Positions 56,269 through 64,000 of a DNA stretch of 64,000 bases are shown here, one piece after another. The position numbers were made by a program, and so were the translations under genes. The stretch spans positions 372,001-436,000 of the forward strand of contig NZ_QMHO01000003.1 in assembly GCF_003313505.1 (NCBI RefSeq). The letters are read 5' to 3'. The notes below the pieces were generated by a model. It saw only the letters and a list, made by a program, of their open reading frames with translations. It had not been told where the DNA came from and ran no database searches. Source of the stretch: Pedobacter nanyangensis (GTDB lineage Bacteria > Bacteroidota > Bacteroidia > Sphingobacteriales > Sphingobacteriaceae). Positions within the stretch are counted from its first letter, which is position 1. The number at the start of each line of letters is the position of its first letter.

Positions 56269-59079
56269 CTATCCAACCGTATTACGAGGGTTTGAACGAG
56301 TAGTGGTAGCTCCCGCTCTGGATATCTTATAGTTTAACGAAAAGTAAAAATAACGTGTAACTGTATTAAAACGAACATCTTCCATACGGCTAGCATTTAC
56401 GATCCTATCAATATTTGTATTTTGGTTCAGGATATCAAAACCTCTAATTGCCAAGGTTATTTTTCGCTGCATCAGGTACTGTTCAAGGCCAGCATTTAGT
56501 AAAAAAACATGGTTATTAAAACCATCGGCCCTGCCCGCCGTGCCATTATGTTGCAGCTCGGCGCTAATGCGCAGGTTCTTCACAAACTCCCAACTTAAGA
56601 CTGCGTTGTTGAAAAAACTGAAATATTTATTATCAATTGCCGCTGGCAGCGAATTATTCACTCTGCTGTATTGCACGCCCAGATAAATGCCGGTGTTCAA
56701 TTTATTGTCTATATCGTAACTAAAGTTGGTATTTGGCCCAACATTGTACCTATTGGTAATATTTTTTTCTGCACTGATAAACGAAGAAGTATGCGACATA
56801 AATAAGTTAAGCCCATATCCCATTCTCAAACCTTTTATTTTTGTAGGCTGCCCAAAGAAAGTTCCGGTCCTGATAAAGTAGTTGCCATCTACATTTTTGG
56901 GTTGCACATACTGCACGCCGTCTACGTAGCTCACACTGTTACCAATATCGTCAAAAGCATAATTGATCAGGAAATATCCATTCCAATATTTATTGTTATC
57001 GGCACTAAATGTATTAAAGTTGATGGACATCCGATGGTTTTTAGCTGCGGCTAAATTTGGATTGCCCATTCGTTGGTAAAGTGGATTGGTATTGTTTTGT
57101 ACAGGCTGTAAATCAGTCACCGAAGGTAGATTTACGGAAGAATTATAATTGAGCTGTATGGTATGGTTGGCTTTATTTTTAAAATTAATGCTCAATCTGG
57201 GCAAAATATTGTAGTACTTTTTATCCAAATGATTTGTGCTATTTCCCAAAACATTATAAGTTGTGGCATCCAAACCTGTTTCTTGCAATCCAAAGCCAAA
57301 ATTGTAGGTCCACTGTGTGCGGGTATGAATAAGGCCAAACCTTGCAGCCTGCAACCAGTTCTTATTATCTATGCTGTTCGACAAATCGGGAACAACAATT
57401 TCATATCGAGCTGTAACGTCGTTATAATCTAAGGTAAACTGCTGGGCATCAACCACACTTTGGTTGTAGATATAGCCTACATTGGCGCTCCATTTTTTAT
57501 TTAGCTGACGCATATAATTAAGGTTAGCGGTATAAGTTTTGGCTACGTTTTCTTGGTCGGCCAGCTGATCTATCGTTTTGGCATCCTGCACACCGTTGGT
57601 ATAGGCATTGATCAAAGATTTATTGGTCCAATTGGTGTTGTAGGTATTCTGAGTTCCATTTAACCTTAAGGAAATAGAACCTTTGCCAAAACGACGCAGT
57701 GCGGAAAATTCTCCAAAAAGTGCTGGCGTACTGCTTTTCTGGTTAAAATATTGGTTGCCATCGTTATTTTTGCCAGCGGCATCAAAGTTTGAATTAAAGT
57801 TTTTGATGTTCATATTCCTGGTGTAATTGAGGATTACATTCGGCCTGAACGTGATGTCCGTAAGCGAGTCGGGATGATACTCCAATTTGAAGTTAAAACG
57901 ATGCGCTTCATTATCCGAGTTGCGGTTTAAAGCTTCCTGGGTTCGCAGTACATCATCCTGGTTAATATCCTGGATACTTGATATCCTGTTGCCTATCCCT
58001 TTGGAGAAATAGGTGAAATAGCTGCCACTAATGGCCAACTTATTATTTTTCCCCCAACTATTGCTGTAATTAAGTCCTCCGCTATGCGTGGTCACTTCGC
58101 CAATGGCACTATTGTCAAATACACCTGAGCCTCCAATGGTTGTACGGCCGTTGTTTACACTCACAGAAAAGCTACCGCCTGCAGGCGGGGCAAAAATATT
58201 GCCGATGTTTCCACCTGTAAAGCTGTTAAGATCTTCAAATTGGAAACTTGAATTGCTCACGTTGTTGCTCATCCCCAATATGGCAAACTGTAGGTTTTTG
58301 TTAAAATGGTTTGCGCTCAAATAGCCGTTATACCTATCTGTAGTGCCCCCGTACAAGTTAGCGTTCCCAAACCAACCTCGCTTTTTATCTTCCTTAATGG
58401 TTAGGTTCAATACTTTTTCACGTTGTCCGTCATCTATCCCCGTAGCTTTTGCTTCTTGTGTTTTACTATCAATTACCTGTACCTTAGCAATAGCATCTGC
58501 AGGCAGGTTTTTGGTGGCGGTTTTAGGGTCTGTACCAAAAAAATCTTTTCCATCAACCGTTAATCGGGAAACTTTTTGCCCCTGCACCAGGATATTGCCA
58601 TCTCGATCTATTTCTACGCCTGGCAATTTCTTCAACAGCTCTTCCACTGCGGCATTGGGCTGGGTTTTAAACGCCCCGGCATTATATTCAATGGTATCTG
58701 CTTTAATTTTTACGTTGGCCTGTTGCCCGGTTACATTTATTTCCTTTAGCGATACTGCATCCTCGCTCATGGTTAAAGTGCCCAATGCCAAATCCTTACC
58801 GTTAATTTCGATAGGTTTTACAATTGTCTTATAGCCCAAGGCCGATATTTTTAGCTGATACTTAGCATTTTTCAAATCCTTAAGCAAAAAGTCTCCGTTA
58901 TGGCTGGTAAGCGCTCCGTTTCTTTTGGTCGAATCTGATTGTTCGGTTAGTAATACGGCGGCATAGCCGATGGGCTCGTTATTTGCCGCAGATAGGACTT
59001 TACCGCTCAAACGATGATTTTGTGCGAAGACTTTCGTAGTTAATAGGCAGCAGAAGATAAAAAATAAGCTCTTTTTCAT
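56269..59079 (-). CDS. TonB-dependent receptor-like outer-membrane barrel protein
   Basis: This 936-residue protein has a signal peptide (about 1-19), a CarboxypepD_reg-like domain (HRLSGKVLSAANNEPIGYAA, about 22-105), a plug-like region (LLKKLPGVEIDRDGNILVQG, about 145-225) and a long C-terminal barrel with aromatic-rich strands ending before RSNPRNTVG. It has no STN domain. It resembles the Bacteroidota outer-membrane beta-barrel (OMP_b-brl_3) family. No SusD partner is present. The ligand is unknown. Confidence 0.93.
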   Translation of the reverse strand: MKKSLFFIFCCLLTTKVFAQNHRLSGKVLSAANNEPIGYAAVLLTEQSDSTKRNGALTSHNGDFLLKDLKNAKYQLKISALGYKTIVKPIEINGKDLALGTLTMSEDAVSLKEINVTGQQANVKIKADTIEYNAGAFKTQPNAAVEELLKKLPGVEIDRDGNILVQGQKVSRLTVDGKDFFGTDPKTATKNLPADAIAKVQVIDSKTQEAKATGIDDGQREKVLNLTIKEDKKRGWFGNANLYGGTTDRYNGYLSANHFNKNLQFAILGMSNNVSNSSFQFEDLNSFTGGNIGNIFAPPAGGSFSVSVNNGRTTIGGSGVFDNSAIGEVTTHSGGLNYSNSWGKNNKLAISGSYFTYFSKGIGNRISSIQDINQDDVLRTQEALNRNSDNEAHRFNFKLEYHPDSLTDITFRPNVILNYTRNMNIKNFNSNFDAAGKNNDGNQYFNQKSSTPALFGEFSALRRFGKGSISLRLNGTQNTYNTNWTNKSLINAYTNGVQDAKTIDQLADQENVAKTYTANLNYMRQLNKKWSANVGYIYNQSVVDAQQFTLDYNDVTARYEIVVPDLSNSIDNKNWLQAARFGLIHTRTQWTYNFGFGLQETGLDATTYNVLGNSTNHLDKKYYNILPRLSINFKNKANHTIQLNYNSSVNLPSVTDLQPVQNNTNPLYQRMGNPNLAAAKNHRMSINFNTFSADNNKYWNGYFLINYAFDDIGNSVSYVDGVQYVQPKNVDGNYFIRTGTFFGQPTKIKGLRMGYGLNLFMSHTSSFISAEKNITNRYNVGPNTNFSYDIDNKLNTGIYLGVQYSRVNNSLPAAIDNKYFSFFNNAVLSWEFVKNLRISAELQHNGTAGRADGFNNHVFLLNAGLEQYLMQRKITLAIRGFDILNQNTNIDRIVNASRMEDVRFNTVTRYFYFSLNYKISRAGATTTRSNPRNTVG

Positions 59080-59143
59080 TAAAGTTTTTTGGTTAATAAA
59101 GGGGCTATCGCAACCTTCATGTACAAGACGCAGCGGGAAACAA

Positions 59144-59188
59144 AATGTGACAGTTTTTTTGAAAATAATTTCAAAAAGCTGTCACATT
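59144..59188 (-). terminator. Inverted repeat / terminator after the phosphodiesterase gene
   Basis: AATGTGACAG and CTGTCACATT with an inner TTTTTGAAA/TTTCAAAAA stem form a ~20-bp near-perfect hairpin. The minus strand continues TTGTTT. It lies 27 nt past the phosphodiesterase stop and upstream of the TonB receptor gene. Confidence 0.75.
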
Positions 59189-59214
59189 CAGTACTGGCCA
59201 CTCGTTAAACCAAC

Positions 59215-60126
59215 TTATCGATGCAGTTTTTTCCCTCTAAGGTACTGCAATAATTCCTGCGGCCTATCGGTTTGGATCATATTTACGCCTTTAGCGATAA
59301 TCCAATCCCAGCTGTCTTTTAAATTCCCTTCGTCAACGGCCAAATCATCATGATGATTTGCATTTAAACTTGGCCATAAGGTATTTACCCAAACTCTGGA
59401 ACCGGTGTTTTTGAGCTGTTCAAACTGGTTGATGATTTTCGAGGTATCGCTGCTAAATACCAATTCAAATGCTACAGGCTTCATTTTAGCACTATAATTA
59501 CGGATAATGGTGGCGGCATTGGGCTTGTCTAAATTTACCACTGGCATGAAAACAACCTGGTCAAAGAATGCTTTACCTTTTTCAGAGATCACTTTATCAT
59601 AATTGCCTCCACTTTTTACTACGGTTTGTTTCAAGGTGCCGGTGCGCTCCAATATTTTATAAACCTCCTCAAAGTGATTGTAACCCTTATCAATATTCAC
59701 GAAGATCCTGTCTTTAGCCACCAGCATGGCTTCCTCGAGCGTAGGTATTTTGTGGTGGGTTTCTATCCCTATTCCGCTTTTGAGATGAAGCTTTTTAATT
59801 TCTTCCAAGGTAAGATCCGCAACATTTCCCTTTCCATTCGTGGTTCTATTTAAGGTTTTGTCATGCATTAAAACTAAATGGCCATCTTTAGTTTTTTGGA
59901 TATCGATCTCCACCATATCTGCTCCCATTTTTATGGTATTTTCAATTGCTTTGATTGAATTTTCGGGAGCATTTCTCCAATCGCCCCTATGCACTACAAC
60001 CAATACCTCTTTACTTTTAGGTTCAAAAAGCAGTTTCGAAACGGCGGCTATCTCGTTATTTTTTTGTTGTCCATAGCTAAACTGGGCCGTTAGCAGCATT
60101 AAAATGCCAAAAATCTTATTTCTCAT
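59215..60126 (-). CDS. Glycerophosphodiester phosphodiesterase family protein, exported
   Basis: This 303-residue protein has a signal peptide (about 1-19) and the GDPD motifs VVVHRGDWRNAPENS (His46, Glu55), GADMVEIDIQKTKDGHLVL (Glu73, Asp75) and HDKTLNRTTNGKG (His88). It cleaves glycerophosphodiesters to glycerol-3-phosphate in the periplasm. The C-terminal part ends WDWIIAKGVNMIQTDRP. It is probably a single-gene unit. Confidence 0.93.
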   Translation of the reverse strand: MRNKIFGILMLLTAQFSYGQQKNNEIAAVSKLLFEPKSKEVLVVVHRGDWRNAPENSIKAIENTIKMGADMVEIDIQKTKDGHLVLMHDKTLNRTTNGKGNVADLTLEEIKKLHLKSGIGIETHHKIPTLEEAMLVAKDRIFVNIDKGYNHFEEVYKILERTGTLKQTVVKSGGNYDKVISEKGKAFFDQVVFMPVVNLDKPNAATIIRNYSAKMKPVAFELVFSSDTSKIINQFEQLKNTGSRVWVNTLWPSLNANHHDDLAVDEGNLKDSWDWIIAKGVNMIQTDRPQELLQYLRGKKLHR

Positions 60127-60206
60127 ATTCTTTATTTCGTGGGTGCAATACTAAACAAATCGAATGAAGTTCAATTGCGCTCCCGGTTATGAAATCTTTA
60201 ATAAAA

Positions 60207-60234
60207 AAATCCCGCAAGTAAACTTACGGGATTT
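60207..60234 (-). terminator. Intrinsic terminator after the M1 peptidase gene
   Basis: A ~13-bp stem (AAATCCCGtAAGT and ACTTgCGGGATTT on the minus strand) is followed by seven T, about 24 nt past the stop. Confidence 0.88.
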
Positions 60235-60257
60235 AACAGATTGTTTAACTGCTTTAA

Positions 60258-62228
60258 TTAATTGCCGGCAGTCCACTTATTATTTTCTACATTACTATCA
60301 GGGAAAACTTGCTGAGGGTCTATCACCACTTCAACAACTTCGTCAGTAGTTGGATACCTTACGATCCAGCTTGTGTTTTTCATCCAAACATCTACAGGGA
60401 CTTTTACAACATCTGTTTTACCACTTTTGGTTTTAATGCCCAAAATAATTGGCATGGGCATTTTATCTAGGTTGTCAACTTTGATCGTATAACCTGCAAA
60501 TCCGTTACTATTCACTTGTTTTACTTCTGCAATACCCTGATCCATTTTCCAGTTATTAAGGAACCAGCTTTTCCAGAACCAGCTTAAATCTTCGCCTGCG
60601 GCATTTTCCATCGTACGGAAAAAATCATAAGGCGTTGGGTGCTTGTAAGCCCATTGGTGAATGTATTGCCTGAACGCAAAATCAAACCGGTCTTTGCCCA
60701 AAATCTGGTCTCTTAGAATATGTAATGCCCAACTTGGCTTAAAATATAGGTTAACCCCAATGTTAGCCTCGGCCATTCCATCGGGCATAAGCATCATATT
60801 TTCATATTTAGGGTTTCCGATAAATTGTTTACCAATAGCGTTCATATTCATTTGACGCGGCTTATATTCACCATTGTTAAATTCAGTACTTGAAAGATCA
60901 TTGATAAAGGTATTGAAACCCTCGTCCATCCATCCAAATTTGCGTTCGTTAGAGCCCACAATCATGGGGAACCAAATGTGGCCAAACTCATGATCAATTA
61001 CTCCCCAAGCATCTGCCTTTTTCGCTTTCCAACCACAAAACACGATACCAGGATATTCCATACCGCCAATATTGGTTGCCACGTTTACGGCCATTGGATA
61101 TGGATATTCGTACCACATTTTAGAGTAGTGCTCAATGGAGGCTTTTACATATTCAACACCCCTTCCATAGCCATCAGCACCATTGCTTTCAACTGGATGG
61201 GCAGAAACGGCTAAAGATTTTTTGCCACTTGGCAGGTTAATCCTGGCGGCGTCCAATACAAATGCTTTTGAGGAAGCCCAAGCGGCATCGCGGGTATTGT
61301 TGATTTTAAATTTCCAAGTTAATTTATCTTTTGCTGGACGGGATTTGGGATCTGTCACTTCGGCTTCTGATCGGATATGGATTGTTTTATCACTATTTTT
61401 AGCTTCGTTCCAGCGCTTCAATTGTTCGGCGGTAAACACTTCCTGAGGGTTCAACAATTCGCCTGACCCCATCACAATGTGGCTTGCCGGCACAGTCACG
61501 TCAAAATTAATATCGCCATACTCGCAATAAAATTCACCAGCTCCCCAGTAAGGAAGGGTATTCCATCCCAGCACATCATCAAAAACACACATCCGAGGAA
61601 ACCACTGGGCAATGGCAAATATTTCTCCATTTTGGGTTGCCAAGTGCCCAGTTCTATCTGAGCCCAGCACTGGAATTGTATACGCATAATCCATTTTGAT
61701 CACTACAATGTCTCCGTTGGCAGCCATAGGTTGGTCTAAGCGAATTTGCATCCGGGTATCTTCTACCAACGAAGTAAATTTTACGGGCTTTGCTTTTTGT
61801 GAAACAGAAACATTGCTGATTTCGTAACCACCTTTAAATTTCTCCCCTTGGGCGCCGTACCTGCTACGGGCTGGGGTAATGGCAAGTCCTCTTGATTTTC
61901 CATCAAAAGAATTCTGATCTAACTGCAACCATAAATAGGGTAGTTTCTCCGGGCTATTGTTTCTATAAGTAATTGTTATAGTGGCCTTTACTCGGCTAGT
62001 TGCTTCATCCAAGCTGGCACTAATGTTATAATCGGCCCGGTTTTGCCAATATTTAGGCCCTGGAGCCCCGCTTGCCGAGCGGTATTCGTTACCGTTTTGG
62101 GTATAAAAAAGAGGTCCAAAAGCTTCTTCTGGCACGTACTTGGTTACTGGCTTATCTTGGGCGAAACTTAATTGTCCGCATAAAAGGGTAAGCAGTACCA
62201 CTAAGGTTTTAGAAAATGTTTTCCGCAT
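60258..62228 (-). CDS. M1-family metallopeptidase, secreted
   Basis: This 656-residue protein has a signal peptide (about 1-23), a beta-rich N-domain and the gluzincin site HEFGH (413-417) with Glu436 in the DEGFNTF segment 18 residues on. GGMEYPG (388-394) stands where classical M1 enzymes have GAMEN. It therefore looks like an exported aminopeptidase or related gluzincin. Metal binding by His413, His417 and Glu436 is expected. A -7-like box lies 50 nt upstream. Confidence 0.93.
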   Translation of the reverse strand: MRKTFSKTLVVLLTLLCGQLSFAQDKPVTKYVPEEAFGPLFYTQNGNEYRSASGAPGPKYWQNRADYNISASLDEATSRVKATITITYRNNSPEKLPYLWLQLDQNSFDGKSRGLAITPARSRYGAQGEKFKGGYEISNVSVSQKAKPVKFTSLVEDTRMQIRLDQPMAANGDIVVIKMDYAYTIPVLGSDRTGHLATQNGEIFAIAQWFPRMCVFDDVLGWNTLPYWGAGEFYCEYGDINFDVTVPASHIVMGSGELLNPQEVFTAEQLKRWNEAKNSDKTIHIRSEAEVTDPKSRPAKDKLTWKFKINNTRDAAWASSKAFVLDAARINLPSGKKSLAVSAHPVESNGADGYGRGVEYVKASIEHYSKMWYEYPYPMAVNVATNIGGMEYPGIVFCGWKAKKADAWGVIDHEFGHIWFPMIVGSNERKFGWMDEGFNTFINDLSSTEFNNGEYKPRQMNMNAIGKQFIGNPKYENMMLMPDGMAEANIGVNLYFKPSWALHILRDQILGKDRFDFAFRQYIHQWAYKHPTPYDFFRTMENAAGEDLSWFWKSWFLNNWKMDQGIAEVKQVNSNGFAGYTIKVDNLDKMPMPIILGIKTKSGKTDVVKVPVDVWMKNTSWIVRYPTTDEVVEVVIDPQQVFPDSNVENNKWTAGN

Positions 62229-62277
62229 GTTTATGTCTGATATTATAATGCTAAGTTATCCTAAAAGAAGTAATATG

Positions 62278-62285
62278 CAAAAATA
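62278..62285 (-). promoter_or_regulatory. Putative -7 promoter box for the M1 peptidase gene
   Basis: The minus strand reads TATTTTTG, fitting TAnnTTTG, 50 nt upstream of the ATG at 62228. A -33 element is not evident. Confidence 0.4.
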
Positions 62286-62428
62286 GCACACGAATATTAC
62301 CGAGAGCCGGTTTTAACATAACACGTACTTTTTTAGGAGCTTGTTTGGTAGCCAGGCCAAAGCTTATCCCAACACCAGAGTTACAGTTTTCACATCTGTT
62401 TCTGGTAAGTTCGGGATTCTAAACTTTT

Positions 62429-63145
62429 TTAGTTATTTCCTTTTAATTTAGGCAACGGGGGCAACTTACGGGCATCTGCCGGCAACTTTTGCCACTCGCT
62501 GAAAGTAGTGGCAATATAAAGCGTATAGTTAAATGGCTTTTCAGCCTTAACCTGATCTATGGTTGGCCTGTACATGCCAATATAATCGTCCAGGTCCTTC
62601 TCTTTGTACTTTACTAGCTTTTGTATCACTTCCTTATTAAAGTTCTTGGAAATTTCTTCGTTAATATCTGCTGCTTCTTCCAATTTCTGCTCTTTTTCCT
62701 GCTGCCTGCGCCATTTACCATAACCTAGGCCCAAACGCAGTCCGCCCCTGTTTTTGGAATAATCTACCCTACGGGCGGGGGTAGCTTCTGCATCTTTGGC
62801 ATCTAAAAATGGCGAAACTTTAGTGGTGGTAATGTTTACGGGGTTCAAATTATTTATCGCCATTCTTAAGTAAGTATTCTTGGGGAAAAGATTGACCAAA
62901 TAAACAGTATCTGTTTGATACCCTACCAGTGCATAAGTAAGCAAGTCGCCCGTTTTAGCAGGAATAGCATAGTGGCCATCCTTATCGGTAAATACCACCG
63001 CTTTTGTAGCAAGATTGCGTACAGCTACGCCCTGTAATGCGGTACTACGCTGTTCATTATCGAAAACGTTTCCCGTCATATAAGTTTGCGCTTGCACAAA
63101 AAACGGCAATAATAAAAAAGCCAATAAAGATAATTTCTTTAACAT
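62429..63145 (-). CDS. Carboxypeptidase regulatory-like domain protein, secreted
   Basis: From the ATG at 63145 this is a 238-residue protein with a signal peptide (about 1-20), a CarboxypepD_reg-like beta-sandwich (about 22-100; TGNVFDNEQRSTALQGVAV), a basic linker and a helical C-terminal part (about 145-238). It occurs widely in Bacteroidota, function unknown. It has no TonB plug or barrel. Confidence 0.85.
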   Translation of the reverse strand: MLKKLSLLAFLLLPFFVQAQTYMTGNVFDNEQRSTALQGVAVRNLATKAVVFTDKDGHYAIPAKTGDLLTYALVGYQTDTVYLVNLFPKNTYLRMAINNLNPVNITTTKVSPFLDAKDAEATPARRVDYSKNRGGLRLGLGYGKWRRQQEKEQKLEEAADINEEISKNFNKEVIQKLVKYKEKDLDDYIGMYRPTIDQVKAEKPFNYTLYIATTFSEWQKLPADARKLPPLPKLKGNN

Positions 63146-63205
63146 ATTCAAATTTAAGGTGCTTTACGCACTAACTAATCCTTTTAACAAAATTTAACAC
63201 GCAAA

Positions 63206-63559
63206 TTACTTTTTAAAGCAATGCTGATATTCATCTTCTTTAAAACCAAGCAAAACCGCCTGTTCATCTACTTCAACAATTGGTCTTTTGATAGCACTGG
63301 TATTGGCCAACAAATAAGCAATGGCCCGATCTGGCGAATTAATATTGGCCTGTTCTTCCTTGCTTAATTTCTTAAAAGTAAGTCCAGCTTTGTTGATCAC
63401 CTTTTCCCAGCCAAAAATATTAAACCACTCGGTAAGCTTGGCCGGATCAGCTCCATTCTTTTTAAAGTCGTGAAATTCATATTCAACCTGATTATTTTTC
63501 AGCCAATCCTGCGCTTTCTTTACTGTATTACAATTGGGGATGCCGTATAGTTTTATCAT
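63206..63559 (-). CDS. ArsC/YffB-family reductase-like protein
   Basis: This 117-residue protein has the ArsC/YffB/Spx thioredoxin fold. The motif YGIPNCNTVKKAQDWL has a single Cys10 with no Cys at +3, and KRPIVEV is the conserved cis-Pro segment. YffB-type members lack proven arsenate reductase activity and may use glutathione or act in other thiol chemistry. It is a single-gene unit near the divergent kinase. Confidence 0.92.
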   Translation of the reverse strand: MIKLYGIPNCNTVKKAQDWLKNNQVEYEFHDFKKNGADPAKLTEWFNIFGWEKVINKAGLTFKKLSKEEQANINSPDRAIAYLLANTSAIKRPIVEVDEQAVLLGFKEDEYQHCFKK

Positions 63560-63692
63560 TTTATTTGCATTAGCTGGCTAAGTTAACAAAACCGTGGCTT
63601 TGTTGGATAGCTATATTTTGTGGAATTCATTTTACATTATAGCAATATTCCATTTATAACTATCTTAGCCATATTTTTAAAAGAAGTGGCTT

Positions 63693-64000
63693 ATGCTAAA
63701 ACTGTCCTTTAAACAGCAAATACTTACCGGATTTGCGGTTTCCCTCGTCTTTGTTTTCATTTCTGCTGTTGCTTCTTATCTAAGTTTCAAATCTTTAAAC
63801 GATAGTTATAATTGGGTAGAACATACACAAGAGGTTACTAAAACCGCCGAGCGTTTGGAAATTGAACTGCTCAATGCGGAAACCGGCCTGAGGGGGTACG
63901 TGCTTACCGAGAAAGAATACTATCGCGAGCCTTACGTAAAAAGCATTGATAAAATAATGCCTTTAGTTGAAAAACTACAGAATTTGGTAGGCGATAATAG
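63693..64000 (+). CDS. CHASE3-domain sensor histidine kinase, N-terminal fragment
   Basis: The frame runs off the right edge after 102 residues. It has a membrane helix (about 10-32) and a helical extracytoplasmic domain with ELLNAETGLRGYVLTEKEYY, a CHASE3 signature. HAMP/PAS and kinase domains would lie outside and are inferred from the family. It starts 133 nt from the divergent ArsC/YffB-like gene. Confidence 0.85.
   Translation, partial: MLKLSFKQQILTGFAVSLVFVFISAVASYLSFKSLNDSYNWVEHTQEVTKTAERLEIELLNAETGLRGYVLTEKEYYREPYVKSIDKIMPLVEKLQNLVGDN

Noticed and set aside
1..64000. CRISPR array, tRNA, rRNA, transposase or prophage gene
   Set aside because: None was seen by reading the sequence; short tRNAs could be missed without a scan by a covariance model.

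Overview
The window looks like chromosomal DNA of a Bacteroidota bacterium of the Sphingobacteriaceae, most like Pedobacter. The support is SusC/SusD pairs, FecR with an ECF sigma factor, PorP/SprF and type IX secretion sorting domains, TlpA-type thioredoxins with DUF4369-like N-termini, promoters of the TTTG-N19-TAnnTTTG type, and almost no Shine-Dalgarno sequences. The genus is an inference; no rRNA gene is present.

Layout. (1) 1-6238, all minus strand: a peptide-export locus. It holds the N-terminus of a C39 peptidase/ABC exporter, two double-glycine precursor peptides with identical 18-residue leaders and Cys-rich cores, two TlpA-like secreted thioredoxins, a thioredoxin-less relative of them, and a membrane protein fusing a degenerate C39-like domain, a VKOR domain and a DsbA-like thioredoxin. 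Each peptide gene is preceded by a near-identical ~127-nt structured leader. This is the best candidate for an undescribed system. (2) 6420-11568: dnaK, a methyltransferase, a peptidase E-like hydrolase and a GNAT acetyltransferase, with a ~650-nt gene-free gap holding a dispersed repeat. (3) 11759-26885, minus strand: the complete S10-spc-alpha ribosomal cluster from rplC to rplQ, including rpmD and rpmJ, with secY, map, infA and rpoA. Several intergenic gaps carry imperfect inverted repeats. (4) 27283-48172: a 21-kb accessory block between rplC and rpsJ. It contains TauE/SafE with DUF1634, an acyltransferase, a prephenate dehydrogenase-like gene, an ECF sigma/FecR/SusC/SusD locus with a metzincin-like protein and an N-formylglutamate amidohydrolase-like lipoprotein, two beta-helix proteins with type IX sorting domains, PorP/SprF, a second amidohydrolase paralogue and a third, Cys-free double-glycine peptide. 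(5) 48398-51952: rpsJ, fusA, rpsG and rpsL, closed by a strong terminator after rpsJ. (6) 52492-64000: a sensor kinase, a PagL-like lipid A deacylase, ThuA-like and VF530-like genes, a TonB-dependent receptor, a phosphodiesterase, an M1 peptidase, a CarboxypepD_reg protein, an ArsC/YffB-like gene and the start of a CHASE3 sensor kinase.

Two themes stand out. First, the left-end genes fit a pathway in which precursors are recognised by leader, cleaved after Gly-Gly and exported by the C39 transporter, while VKOR and thioredoxin proteins form or correct disulfides in the cores. Second, the usual rpsL-rpsG-fusA-rpsJ-rplC run is split: all ribosomal genes keep one orientation, rpsJ has its own terminator and rplC its own consensus promoter, so both halves seem to be independent units now. 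No tRNA, rRNA, CRISPR array or transposase was seen.
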